Assembly: GCA_044225675.1 (NCBI GenBank)
Contig: JBGAIH010000032.1
Location: 1 to 59,796, forward strand
DNA from: JACMQX01 sp044225675
GTDB taxonomy: Bacteria; Pseudomonadota; Gammaproteobacteria; Burkholderiales; Burkholderiaceae_C
Reading direction: 5' to 3'
Length of the DNA stretch: 59,796 nt
Each line of letters opens with the position of its first letter. The stretch's first letter is position 1. The position numbers were made by a program, and so were the translations under genes. The notes beneath the pieces are model-generated. The model saw only the letters and a program-made list of their open reading frames with translations, was not told the DNA's origin and searched no databases. Shown here piece by piece: positions 16,317-25,039 of the stretch.

Positions 16317-19300
16317 CGGCAAAGACCTACTACAAGCCGACTTACGCCGACGAACTCGAACTCTCGCACCATTTCGTGCGGGTGTTGGAGCAGCGGCTTG
16401 CCGGGCGAGACTCGATTCGATGCACAAACATCCACCCTTTGGATTGGTGCCATCTTGGGGTGGTCGGGCCCTCCAAGGTGACCCACATCCCAGTTGAGAT
16501 GGACTCTGTGACAGTGGACGCGGAGCCAGACCTCGATGCAGCGGCAACTGCTGCCGCGACCGGGGCGAAGCCAAGTACATCGTCAGCTGCGCCGAAGGCA
16601 AGTCCTGCTGCGGCGTCCAATGACGGCGAGCCACCCGCAGAGGCGTCCCCTGTAATTGAGAAGAGTGAGGACCGGGATGGTCCGCGGCGACCTCCTTCAG
16701 CACTTGGGTTCGAAGCGATGCTGGCCCCTGCTGCATCCAGCCACATCGTGCTGGAGGTGGATGCGTCGTTCACCGTGTTCACGAAACACTTGCCGAGCTG
16801 GGCCGAGCAAACGTCCGTTCTCGAGGGCTCTGCTTCTACTGGCCCCCTGGCAGAGGTCGTTCAGCGACGGCGCTTGGAAGTCAAGGGGCTGCGCTTCGAG
16901 CTTCCTGCGACTGGCGGTAAGGCACTCGACGGCGGGCGTGTCCAAGCAGTCATCGAAGGTGCGCTGCAGGACGCCTTCGGTAGTCCTGACGCAGAGCGTC
17001 TTTGGCCAACGCGGCCGAAGATCGACAAGGCGGCCTACCTCAAAGACGAGAAGACGTTCAACGAATTTCTGACCCATCTCGCACAAGGGCGAGATGTTGA
17101 GCGCTGGGAGTTGCACGGCTCCCTGGAAGTCCGTGCCGCATTGCGGCCTGACGGATTGCTTCGGATTGGCTGCTACTTTCGAAATGACACGCCGGAAACC
17201 CCGCCTCTGACAAAGGGCAAGGGACTGAAGGACGCGTTCAAGGTGTTCGGCGACGTCTCCGTCACTGCCCGAATCTTGGAGGGTACACTGCACCCCATCG
17301 AGATTTTGCCGGTGCCGCAGGACTATCAGTACGACCGTCGCGTGTGGGCTGTCGGGCACAACACCAGCGTCGTAGCAAGCGAGAACAGTTCCGAGATTCG
17401 CACAGCGGCCCTGGCCGTCTACGAGCAGCCGCGCATCATGACGAGGGACGCCGTGAAGGCGCGGTTCCCTGAGTTGGCGCACGACCCGTTCCAGACCTTG
17501 ACGGCCATTTATGAGCAGATGGTGGCCTATGCGCAGCACTGGAAGTCTGACGTCCTCGCGGCCAATAGCCTCAATTTGAACCCGCACGCATTTGAGCAGT
17601 GCACAAAGGACTACGCCGGCTTCGAAGACGAAATCAAGCGGTTCGCGTCAGGCGTTGCTGCTCTCCATGCGGATGACCGTCTGTTGGTCGCCTTTAAGTC
17701 GATGAACCGCGTCATGGGGAAGCTAGCACGCGGTTACGACGCATGGCGACTGTTCCAGCTGGTCTTCATCGTCACCCAGTTGCCTGGCCTGGCTGTCAGG
17801 GCCAGCGTTGTCGCGGGGGAGTTTCCACCTGGCCAAGCGCGGACCTGGGCGGACACACTCGACTGGGGTGACGTGCTCTGGTTCCGCACGGGCGGCGGTA
17901 AGACAGAGGCATATCTGGGCTTGGCGTGCTGCGCCATGCTGTTCGACCGCCTGCGTGGCAAGGCATTCGGCGTCACTGCTTGGCTTCGGTTCCCGTTGCG
18001 AATGCTCAGCATTCAGCAGTTGCAACGCGCCATGCGAGTCATCTGGGAAACGGAGCAGGAGCGCAAAGCGTTGCTCGGCGCAGACGCCGCCTCTACGGAT
18101 GGCATCCGGCTGGGGTACTTTGTCGGCAGCACCACAACGCCAAACAGCCTATCGCGTGAGGACCTCGAGAAGAAGTACTCCTCTGACGAAAGCCTCGAAA
18201 AGCTGCGCGTCGTGCCAGATTGCCCCGCGTGCGGAGAGCCTGGCAGTGTGCGCGTGACCACCGACCTAGCGGCCGTGCGATTCCGGCACGTTTGCACCAA
18301 GTGCAGCGTGGAGCTTCCGTTGGACGTTTCAGACGACGAGGTCTACCGTCGCTTGCCAACGCTGATTGTGGGGACCGTCGACAAGATGGCCACGGTCGGC
18401 CAGCAGCCCAAGTTTGGCATGCTCTGGGGCGGTGCCAAGTGGCGCTGCCCAGTGCACGGGTACGCCTACGGAGAGTGGTGCTCGGCGTTCGGGTGCAAGG
18501 AAGAAAAGAAGACACGCATTCCTGTCAAGGCTCACGACCCGGCGCCCGCGCTGCACATCCAAGACGAACTGCACCTGCTTCAAGAGGAGCTGGGCGCGTT
18601 CGCCGGACACTACGAAACGCTCATTCGCTTCTGCGAATCCTCGGCCAGCGGCCGCCCGTCAAAGGTCATCGCCGCGACTGCAACCATTGAAGGTTTTGAG
18701 CACCAGGTGTGCCATCTCTATGGGGTCAAGCACGCCCGCCGCTTCCCAGGCCGCGGGTATGACAAGGCTCGGAGCTTCTACGCGGAACCGGAGCAGGCCA
18801 GCGGCGGCGAAGACAAGACTGCCCGCATCTTCGTGGCGTTTAAGAGCCCCTCGATGCCGCCGGCAGACGCCTCCGCCTATTGCACCGAGATTCTCCATGG
18901 AGAGATTGCCCGTCTGTACGCCAGTCCGCATCTCGCACTCGCGTTCTTGAAGGACGCCAAGGTCGACGCCGACGTGCACGAGCTGCTCACGTACTACACC
19001 ACTACCCTCAACTACGTGGGCAGCCTCCAGAAGGGGTCGCGGGTGAAGCAGGCCCTCGACGACGTGGCGTCCAAGCTGAGGCAGAGCGCTGCTCGGGACC
19101 TGAAGGTGGAATTCCATTCGAGTCGTTCGTCGAGCGCCGAAGTGGCGGACCTGGTCCACCGAGTGGAAAGCCCTCCGAAATGGGAAGACACAGAATTCCT
19201 CGACGCACTCGTCGCAACCAACATGATTAGCCATGGCGTCGACCTTGAGCGCGTCAACCTGATGACCATGGACGGCGTGCCCGAGGAGACCGCCGAGTAC

Positions 19301-19855
19301 ATCCAGGCCTCGAGCCGAAGCGGCCGGCGCCACGTGGGACTCGTCGTGGTTGTCCTAGCGGGTTTCTCGCTACGTGCTTCAAGCATCTATCACCGCTTCT
19401 TGGAGTACCACGCTCACCTCGACCGAATGGTGTCTCTGGTCCCAGTGAACCGGTTTGCGAAGTACGCGGCGCAGCGCACGCTGCCTGGAGTTGCTCTGGG
19501 CCTGGTCTACGGAGTTCATGCAGTTCAGACCGGCAAGTCTGGGCTGAATAAGCGAAAGGAAGCCGAGACCCTGCTGAACGACCTTGGCCCTAAGTTCTTC
19601 TCGGAGGTTCAGCAGGCTTACTCGCTTGGGGGCGCCGTCTACGACCCGCGACTTGAGCAAGCACTGAAAGACACGCTGAAAGAGCAGGTGGACAAGGTCG
19701 CGATGTCGATTCGCAACAGCTTCGAACCCTACGTCAAAGACGCAGTGAAGCCCGCGCCGATGACGAGCCTGCGGGACGTTGAAGCGGGCGTGGTTTTCTG
19801 GCCGGATGCCGCGGACGGGCGCCTTCTCTTGTTTGTTCAGAAGTCCAGGGAGTAG
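16313..19855 (+). CDS. drmA: DISARM helicase DrmA
   Basis: 1180 residues. The start ATG overlaps the previous stop (ATGA). The superfamily 2 helicase core occupies the second half: Walker A TGGGKTE at 526-532 (K530), motif II DELH at 751-754, and motif VI SSRSGRR at 1000-1006. Between motifs I and II sits a zinc-binding insertion with CPAC and CTKC pairs (about residues 635-665) and further Cys/His residues after it. The N-terminal 400 residues are of unknown fold, with a low-complexity Ala/Ser/Pro linker around residues 75-125. DrmA with DrmB forms the core DISARM complex that acts on incoming phage DNA. DrmB starts 3 nt after its stop. Length and motif order agree with DrmA. Confidence 0.9.
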   Translation: MTAKTYYKPTYADELELSHHFVRVLEQRLAGRDSIRCTNIHPLDWCHLGVVGPSKVTHIPVEMDSVTVDAEPDLDAAATAAATGAKPSTSSAAPKASPAAASNDGEPPAEASPVIEKSEDRDGPRRPPSALGFEAMLAPAASSHIVLEVDASFTVFTKHLPSWAEQTSVLEGSASTGPLAEVVQRRRLEVKGLRFELPATGGKALDGGRVQAVIEGALQDAFGSPDAERLWPTRPKIDKAAYLKDEKTFNEFLTHLAQGRDVERWELHGSLEVRAALRPDGLLRIGCYFRNDTPETPPLTKGKGLKDAFKVFGDVSVTARILEGTLHPIEILPVPQDYQYDRRVWAVGHNTSVVASENSSEIRTAALAVYEQPRIMTRDAVKARFPELAHDPFQTLTAIYEQMVAYAQHWKSDVLAANSLNLNPHAFEQCTKDYAGFEDEIKRFASGVAALHADDRLLVAFKSMNRVMGKLARGYDAWRLFQLVFIVTQLPGLAVRASVVAGEFPPGQARTWADTLDWGDVLWFRTGGGKTEAYLGLACCAMLFDRLRGKAFGVTAWLRFPLRMLSIQQLQRAMRVIWETEQERKALLGADAASTDGIRLGYFVGSTTTPNSLSREDLEKKYSSDESLEKLRVVPDCPACGEPGSVRVTTDLAAVRFRHVCTKCSVELPLDVSDDEVYRRLPTLIVGTVDKMATVGQQPKFGMLWGGAKWRCPVHGYAYGEWCSAFGCKEEKKTRIPVKAHDPAPALHIQDELHLLQEELGAFAGHYETLIRFCESSASGRPSKVIAATATIEGFEHQVCHLYGVKHARRFPGRGYDKARSFYAEPEQASGGEDKTARIFVAFKSPSMPPADASAYCTEILHGEIARLYASPHLALAFLKDAKVDADVHELLTYYTTTLNYVGSLQKGSRVKQALDDVASKLRQSAARDLKVEFHSSRSSSAEVADLVHRVESPPKWEDTEFLDALVATNMISHGVDLERVNLMTMDGVPEETAEYIQASSRSGRRHVGLVVVVLAGFSLRASSIYHRFLEYHAHLDRMVSLVPVNRFAKYAAQRTLPGVALGLVYGVHAVQTGKSGLNKRKEAETLLNDLGPKFFSEVQQAYSLGGAVYDPRLEQALKDTLKEQVDKVAMSIRNSFEPYVKDAVKPAPMTSLRDVEAGVVFWPDAADGRLLLFVQKSRE

Positions 19856-19857
19856 AA

Positions 19858-21750
19858 ATGACCGGAAAGGCTTTTACACGGGGGCAGACGCAGGTTCTTT
19901 TTAGGCACTTGCCCGAAGCCATTTTCCAGCACGATGACTACGGCCAGTGCAAGGTCACCGATGTGGCTCTGCGAGAAGTCGAAGTAAACAAGGACGCGCT
20001 GTTCGATGCCGTTGCCGACGCGCTAGCGACGTGGGGATCCTCTGGATACGCAAAGAAGTTTCCAGACCCGCGGGACCGGACGCTGCGCACTTCGTATGTC
20101 GTTGGCGCGCCGCGCGAAGTGCGCTTTGCCCCGTTCCCCCAGACGTTCACGTGCCGCGGCTGTACTCGAACAGCACGATTCACAGACCTTCTGCGCCGCG
20201 GCACCGCGCACTCTGGGCGCTGCGCGGTCTGCAACAAGGTGATGAACCGCCTGCCTTACGTGCAAGCGCACAACTGCGGACGCATGGAGGAGCTGTTCCT
20301 GCCCACAAAAGGTTGCCCACTGGGGCACGGGCCGGAGCACCTGGCGTTCTACGACCCGGGGCGTGTAAAACAGGCGAATTGGTACTGCAAGATGTGCAAT
20401 TCGGTTATCCAGCCGCTGCGGATGACCCCGTGCAAGTGCGCTTACAACGACTCACTCCCGTCGGGTCACGCTGACCGCTACCTGCGCATCGTGCCAACGG
20501 GTGACCCATCTCTCTACATCCCGCACACCGTCGCGTTCATCAACTTTCCGGAGGACACGGAGGGACATTACAGGGACGTGAGGGACTCACTCGGGTTGAT
20601 GCTCGCTCGGATGTGGGGTCTGTTGCCGAAGTCAGTCACGGCTGTTGTGCGAGAACGGCGCTCGTCGGAAGGTTCAGACAAAGACGAGATTGCCGCACTC
20701 ATTGAGGAATTCCGCGCGCTGAACCCGACGCATCCGAAGGTGCTGGCGTACGACGCGAAGAAGGGGCGTGCGACCGGGGACGACGAGCTGGACAAGGTGC
20801 GTGCCCTGGTCGCGGATGCCCCGGTGAACTTGGGCGTTGCGCCGAAGCGCTGGCTCATTGAGCACGTCACCCTTTTAGACAAGACTCGAGTCAGCAGCGT
20901 CGACGATGTGGCAGCCATGCTCAGAGGTCGAGGCGACGATGCAGGAGCGCTCGACATCGAGGACGCGCAGAAGAAGGCGCGCGACGTCATGGGTCTCGGC
21001 AGCATTCGCGTGGTGCATGACTTTCCGCTCGCTCTTGCGGCGTTCGGCTATACCCGAACATCGCGAGACCCGTCACGCACAATCATCAATCCCTTCCCCC
21101 AAGACGACAACGGTAAGATGCCCGTCTTCGCCTTGTCGTCTGAAACGGAGGCCTTGTGGTTTCAGCTTGACCCTAGAAAGGCGGTCAGCTGGATGGTCGC
21201 GAACGGCTTGGCGTCTGCGTCGGCGCCAGCGTCCGAGGCCGAGGCGTGGGCATGGCTCTACGCGCAGGTGCCGGGCCTGCGGGATTCACCGCACGAGCCC
21301 GGCTATCACTCGCGCGACGCGGTCGCGGTAAGGACGCTACTCCACACTATGAGCCACGTCTTCTTGCGCCGCATCGAATGGAGCGGATTCTCCCCGTCGA
21401 GCGTGGGCGAGTACCTTATCCCAGGTTCCCTCTCGTTCCTGCTGTACGCGAACCGGTACGCGGAGACCAAGATTGGTGGCCTGACCACGCTCTTCGAGCA
21501 AAGGCTGAACACATGGCTGTGGGACGCTGTTCAAGCGGGGCACGAATGCGTATACGACCCCATCTGTGCTGATGACGGTGGCAGCTGTGCGGGCTGCACT
21601 TACCGTGAGCACAACTGCATCATGTTTAACCGGGAGCTGTCCCGCAGCACCCTTTATGGCGGGCCCACGCCGCACCACAGTGAGCTGGGCGGACTTGGGC
21701 TGTCGCAAGGGTACTGGAGCCAGGCGTGGCAAGTCACCCCGGCGGCGTGA
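19858..21750 (+). CDS. drmB: DISARM protein DrmB (DUF1998 domain)
   Basis: 630 residues, starting right after drmA. Two Cys clusters are visible: an N-terminal zinc-ribbon set (CRGC, CAVC, CKMC, CKC; about residues 99-195) and a C-terminal cluster CADDGGSCAGCTYREHNC followed by NRELSRS, which is the hallmark of DUF1998. DUF1998 proteins act beside, or fused to, SF2 helicases; in DISARM, DrmB pairs with DrmA to bind DNA. Helices in residues 500-560 include the HTMSHVFLRR segment typical of this domain. Operon spacing of three nt from drmA and overlap with drmC support a fixed complex. Confidence 0.9.
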   Translation: MTGKAFTRGQTQVLFRHLPEAIFQHDDYGQCKVTDVALREVEVNKDALFDAVADALATWGSSGYAKKFPDPRDRTLRTSYVVGAPREVRFAPFPQTFTCRGCTRTARFTDLLRRGTAHSGRCAVCNKVMNRLPYVQAHNCGRMEELFLPTKGCPLGHGPEHLAFYDPGRVKQANWYCKMCNSVIQPLRMTPCKCAYNDSLPSGHADRYLRIVPTGDPSLYIPHTVAFINFPEDTEGHYRDVRDSLGLMLARMWGLLPKSVTAVVRERRSSEGSDKDEIAALIEEFRALNPTHPKVLAYDAKKGRATGDDELDKVRALVADAPVNLGVAPKRWLIEHVTLLDKTRVSSVDDVAAMLRGRGDDAGALDIEDAQKKARDVMGLGSIRVVHDFPLALAAFGYTRTSRDPSRTIINPFPQDDNGKMPVFALSSETEALWFQLDPRKAVSWMVANGLASASAPASEAEAWAWLYAQVPGLRDSPHEPGYHSRDAVAVRTLLHTMSHVFLRRIEWSGFSPSSVGEYLIPGSLSFLLYANRYAETKIGGLTTLFEQRLNTWLWDAVQAGHECVYDPICADDGGSCAGCTYREHNCIMFNRELSRSTLYGGPTPHHSELGGLGLSQGYWSQAWQVTPAA

Positions 21751-22544
21751 GCAGCGCCTGTGAGGACGTGAGGCTTCGGCTCTCGTCTCGGGACGCCGCC
21801 AGGCGGCTCGGCCAAGCACTGTGGATGATGGAGGCGGCGCCCGCGTCGCCGGCTGACCTGCTCTGGGCGCAGGGGCTACTGGGAAGAGACGCAGAGCGAG
21901 TCCTTTGGGACGCGCTGCATGAAGCCAGTTGTATGGTGGACGGCAACGCGCAGTTCCGGCCACGTGCGCTAGCCAGCTTCATGTGCTACCTGGTCACTGA
22001 GGGCCTGGATGATGGGCGCCGAGACCGGCAGCTTGTGTGGACGCTCCCAGAGAACCTGCTTCGATTGCCGGGCGTCCCGGGCGACGGCTACGCCAAAGCG
22101 GTTCGAGCCGTTGTCGATAGTGCGACAAACACGCTGACTATTGTCTCGCCTTACCTGGAAGCGCGCGGCGTGGGAGCCATTGAAGAAGGCCTGCTCAGCG
22201 CATTGGCAAGAGGAGTGTGCGTTTTAGTCCTCACACATGACGCAGATGACCTGAGTTCAATGGCGTCCAACGCGCTTCGTAATCTGCAGTCGGAGGCGCG
22301 CCGCCAGCCAGGGCAACTCTCCGTCTACACCGCAGCACCGGAGGGCGTGCTCCTCCACTTGAAGATTGTGGTCGCTGACGGGCAGAAGGGACTCGTCGGC
22401 TCCGCAAACCTTACCGGCAAAGGCCTTGTCGGGAACGTCGAAGTAGGGGCGCTAGTGGGCGCCGAGGACGCGGGAGAGCTACTCCAAGTCGTTGACCGAG
22501 TCCTCGCGACCGGACTTGCAAGATACGTCTTTTCGACTCGCTGA
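21747..22544 (+). CDS. drmC: DISARM phospholipase-D-fold protein DrmC
   Basis: About 265 residues if GTG 21747 is used, where GTGA overlaps the drmB stop; GTG 21726 in the same frame is an alternative adding seven residues. The C-terminal half carries a single PLD signature H-x-K-x4-D (H204, K206, D211), followed by VGSANLTGKGL, as in PLD-family nucleases that dimerise to build one active site. DrmC is the third core DISARM gene; published work found it less critical than DrmA and DrmB for protection. It is the last gene of the operon; no clear terminator follows within 100 nt. Confidence 0.88.
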   Translation: MSSACEDVRLRLSSRDAARRLGQALWMMEAAPASPADLLWAQGLLGRDAERVLWDALHEASCMVDGNAQFRPRALASFMCYLVTEGLDDGRRDRQLVWTLPENLLRLPGVPGDGYAKAVRAVVDSATNTLTIVSPYLEARGVGAIEEGLLSALARGVCVLVLTHDADDLSSMASNALRNLQSEARRQPGQLSVYTAAPEGVLLHLKIVVADGQKGLVGSANLTGKGLVGNVEVGALVGAEDAGELLQVVDRVLATGLARYVFSTR

Positions 22545-22869
22545 ACAGCGCGGTTTTCAACTGCGTGCCTCGGGGGACTGTGACCGCAGAAGCCCCCGGT
22601 CGAACACCCAGGGATGGTGCCACCCGCGTTGAGCCACACGTCCGCGGACTCTCGCCCTGGACTGCGGCGGCTCAGGAGGCCGCTTTTGCCTGTGCCGGGT
22701 ATGGTTGCAGTGGGTCGCCCCACCAGAAGTAGAGGGGGCAGGTCAGGGTTGCGTAGTGCAGTAAGTTGGGCGACATTCAAATGCCTCCTCAGCTCTTCCG
22801 TTGACTCCAGACAGCCCACCCACCGTCCCAGCCCCTATACTTCCCCCGTCACGCGCAGTACGGCGTGAT
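22545..22869. other. Gene-free spacer after DISARM
   Basis: Between the drmC stop and the hairpin block at 22870 I see no credible gene or terminator. Frames on both strands are short and rich in Arg, Pro and Gly, as expected from non-coding GC-rich DNA. Confidence 0.4.
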
Positions 22870-23031
22870 CGGGATTGGCGTCCCGCGAACGCGGCTCTCA
22901 AGCCGCAATACCTGCAAAGCCTTGCGGCTTTCGCATCTGTGTACCCGTGCAGTTTTTGGTGGCCCAGATGGGGGGACGCAAGTCCCGCCGGTTCGCTCGC
23001 GTTCCCGGTACGCCAACCCGCCTGGGCCACC
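22870..23031. ncRNA. Block of consecutive hairpins, possible structured RNA or dispersed repeat
   Basis: Within 162 bp there are three simple stems: CGGGA/TCCCG (22870-22885), GCGGCT/AGCCGC (22891-22906) and AAAGCC/GGCTTT (22916-22931). They are followed by a 10-bp stem GGTGGCCCAG (22958-22967) / CTGGGCCACC (23022-23031). That long stem encloses GGGAC-GCAA-GTCCC (22973-22986) and a CCGG/CCGG stem (22988-23008), giving a three-way junction. GCAA tetraloops occur on the + strand (22978-22981) and, for the third simple stem, on the minus strand. It lies 50 nt upstream of the NYN gene. It is not a tRNA. It may be a leader element, a small RNA, or an intergenic repeat. Confidence 0.4.
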
Positions 23032-23080
23032 GCCATTCATTCGTGAGGGCGGTGGCGGTGTCTACCGAACCGGAGCGTAC

Positions 23081-23554
23081 ATGTCCGCCTCACCCCCTCC
23101 CGCCGCCCCGCGCTTGGCCGTCCTGATCGACGCCGAGAACACCAATCCCGCCCATGTCCCTGCCTTGCTCGCGCACGTGCAGTCGCTCGGCCGGCCGGCG
23201 CTGCGCTGGGCCTATGGCGACTGGACGACGACGCAGCTCACGCCGTGGAAGAAGCATCTGCTCGCGCTGGGCATTCGCCCGCGCCAGCAGTTCCGGGCGG
23301 TCAAGGGCAAGAATTCGTCCGACGCGGCGCTGATCGTGGACGCGATGGACCTGCTGCATGGCGGCCGGGTGGACGGCTTTTGCATCGTGTCGTCCGACAG
23401 CGACTACGCGGTGCTGGCCGCGCGCATCCGCGAGGCGGGCCTGCCGGTGTACGGCTTTGGCGAGCGCTGGACGCTGGAGGCGTTTGTGGCGGCGTGTGAC
23501 GCCTTTGTGTTTCTGGATGAGCTGGCGGCGGGAGCGCGCGCTCAAGCTTGGTAG
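23081..23554 (+). CDS. NYN/PIN-like ribonuclease-fold protein
   Basis: 157 residues from ATG 23081; the frame is open much further upstream, through the hairpin block, but the domain begins here. The NYN domain covers nearly the whole protein. LAVLIDAENTN at the N-terminus supplies the first acidic residues, KNSSDAALIVDAMDLLH the central Asp pair, and CIVSSDSDYAVLAARIRE the SSDSD motif; these acidic residues form the Mg-binding site of PIN-like RNases. It lacks the OST-HTH/LOTUS domain often found at the C-terminus of longer relatives. It lies between DISARM and a toxin-antitoxin pair and its stop overlaps the yoeB stop by 13 bp. The likely role is RNA cleavage or RNA turnover; substrate unknown. 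Confidence 0.82.
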   Translation: MSASPPPAAPRLAVLIDAENTNPAHVPALLAHVQSLGRPALRWAYGDWTTTQLTPWKKHLLALGIRPRQQFRAVKGKNSSDAALIVDAMDLLHGGRVDGFCIVSSDSDYAVLAARIREAGLPVYGFGERWTLEAFVAACDAFVFLDELAAGARAQAW

Positions 23555-23802
23555 TGATAGCGCAGCTGGGCAATCAGCAAGGCCCCGCTTTCAGCCTTGT
23601 AGACCATGCGATGCTCGTCTGTGATGCGGCGGGACCAGAATCCCGCCAGGGCGTGCCTCAGCGGTTCGGGCTTGCCGATGCCCGCGTACGGGTCGCGCTG
23701 CGCGGCGGCGATCAGTTCGTGGATGCGTTTGACGATGCGCTTGTCGTGCTGTTGCCAATGGAGGTAGTCGTCCCAGGCCTCTTCGGCGAACACGAGTTTC
23801 AC
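23542..23802 (-). CDS. yoeB: YoeB-type mRNA interferase toxin
   Basis: 86 residues, the standard YoeB size. The N-terminal WDDYLHWQQHDK and C-terminal SRRITDEHRMVYK and LRYHY are family signatures. They hold the residues used for ribosome-dependent mRNA cleavage in the RelE/YoeB fold: the Glu in KPEPLRH, the Arg in SRRI and the penultimate-region His in YHY. The gene start overlaps the antitoxin stop by four nt (ATGA), so translation is coupled. All catalytic residues appear present, so the toxin should be active. Confidence 0.93.
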   Translation of the reverse strand: MKLVFAEEAWDDYLHWQQHDKRIVKRIHELIAAAQRDPYAGIGKPEPLRHALAGFWSRRITDEHRMVYKAESGALLIAQLRYHYQA

Positions 23803-24050
23803 TTGAGCAACTGCCTTTCCTTGCCCTTGCCTTTGGTCAGCGCAGCCGTTGCGGAGAGAAGGCGCTTGGCGTTTTCGGGGCTGCGCAGGAGAAATGCGGT
23901 TTCCTCCAGCGACTTGTAGTCTTCCATGGACAGCATGACCACCGACTGCTGGCCATTTCTCGTGATGATCAGTGGCTCATGATCCTGGCAGACACGGTCC
24001 ATCGTGCTGGCCAGGTTGGCGCGGGCGGCGGTGTAGGTGATGGCATCCAT
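23799..24050 (-). CDS. yefM: YefM-type antitoxin (Phd/YefM family)
   Basis: 83 residues from ATG 24050, preceded by GGAG on the minus strand; an in-frame start at 24137 is rejected because YefM proteins begin with this M-D-A-I-x-Y-T pattern. The N-terminal half (ARANLASTMDRVCQDHEPLIITR) is the dimeric DNA-binding Phd fold. The tail ALTKGKGKE is the flexible part that wraps the toxin. It neutralises YoeB and represses its own promoter, with TGTAC-type sites just upstream. Confidence 0.93.
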   Translation of the reverse strand: MDAITYTAARANLASTMDRVCQDHEPLIITRNGQQSVVMLSMEDYKSLEETAFLLRSPENAKRLLSATAALTKGKGKERQLLK

Positions 24051-24060
24051 GAACTTCTCC

Positions 24061-24090
24061 GTACTGCGGGGGTGTACGGGATATTGTACA
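24061..24090 (-). promoter_or_regulatory. Putative YefM operator with TGTAC(A) half-sites
   Basis: TGTAC at 24073-24077 and TGTACA at 24085-24090 form an inverted pair, and GTAC recurs at 24061-24064, all within 40 nt upstream of the yefM start. TGTACA palindromes are the known recognition core of YefM-YoeB operators, so this is a good candidate autoregulatory site. Confidence 0.6.
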
Positions 24091-24140
24091 TGTTGCCCGG
24101 CTGCGCACCGCGTCAAAGCGGCCTGCGGCCCCTGCAACCC

Positions 24141-24908
24141 TCAGGGAAACGACGGCTCTTCGCTGCGCATGAGGCTCGCACGCTCCGTGTACAGCTGCGC
24201 CACCCGGCGGTGCGTCGCGTCGATGATTTCGTCGAGCCGGCGGCTGATGTGTTTCTTGAGCAGGCTGGCGCAGGCCTCGGCATCGCGCTGCTGCAGAGCC
24301 TGCATGACGGCCCGGTGGTCCTCGTGCGTGGCCCGCTTGGTGAGCTTGTCGACGTTGATCCAGCGCACGAACTGGATCCGGGCGTTGATGTTGTAGACCA
24401 CGCGCGACATCTCCGAGTTGCCCGCCAGCGCGATGAGCCGCGTGTGGAAGGCTTCGTCCGCGGCGATCAGGTCGGCCACTTCGGCGTACTCCTGGACGGA
24501 GGCGTCTTCCACCATCCTGGCCAGCGCATTCACGTCTTCATCGGAGGCGCGCTGGACGGCCAGGCGCACGGCCGCCACTTCGATCGCCGCGCGCAGCTCG
24601 TACAGGTCGAAGATTTCCTTGGGGTCGAGTTCCCGAAAGAAGAAGCCCTTGCCCGCAATGGAGCGGAGGAACCCTTCGGTGGTGAGGCGGTTGAGGGCTT
24701 CGCGCAGCGGCGTCCGCGAGACGCCGAATTCCCGGGCGAGTTCGACCTCGTTCAAGCGCTCGCCGGGCAGAAAGTCGTGCCCGATGGCCTTGACGCGCAG
24801 CCGTTCATAGACCGCCGAGCCGACGTTGTCCGCGCTGGCCGGGCGCCGCTGCGAGCGTGCGGGGGAGGGGGCGGCGGTCCTTTTCTTGCTGGCCTGGGGC
24901 GTCTGCAT
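24141..24908 (-). CDS. GntR-family transcriptional regulator with FCD domain
   Basis: 255 residues from ATG 24908. A winged helix lies at about residues 28-95, with GERLNEVELAREFGVSRTPLREALNRL being the GntR recognition region, here cited by its core SRTPLREALNRL. The C-terminal all-helical FCD domain (about 100-235) binds the effector, probably a carboxylate, and carries the Asp/His ligands of the family's metal site (ADEAFHTRLI and a later EDHRAV). It is transcribed away from the pyridine catabolic operon at 25080, across a 171-nt region containing a 30-bp dyad, so it most likely controls that operon. The well-studied nicotinate regulator NicR is a MarR protein; a GntR/FCD regulator here is a different solution. 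Confidence 0.88.
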   Translation of the reverse strand: MQTPQASKKRTAAPSPARSQRRPASADNVGSAVYERLRVKAIGHDFLPGERLNEVELAREFGVSRTPLREALNRLTTEGFLRSIAGKGFFFRELDPKEIFDLYELRAAIEVAAVRLAVQRASDEDVNALARMVEDASVQEYAEVADLIAADEAFHTRLIALAGNSEMSRVVYNINARIQFVRWINVDKLTKRATHEDHRAVMQALQQRDAEACASLLKKHISRRLDEIIDATHRRVAQLYTERASLMRSEEPSFP

Positions 24909-25039
24909 ACAGGGGAGTGTACAGAAAGCGACCCGCGGGCGCCTTGGCCGGTTTCCCAATGAAGCCACTGCCCCGCGCCCCGCATGCAGCAAGGCGCCGA
25001 CAAAAAACAGGGCTTGCGCCTGATTGCGAAAGCAGTGCA

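Noticed and set aside
22958..23031. tRNA-like cloverleaf on either strand
   Set aside because: The acceptor-like stem is 10 bp, there is no T-loop TTCNANC in position, and CCA is not at the end on the + strand; on the minus strand the T-arm does not pair.
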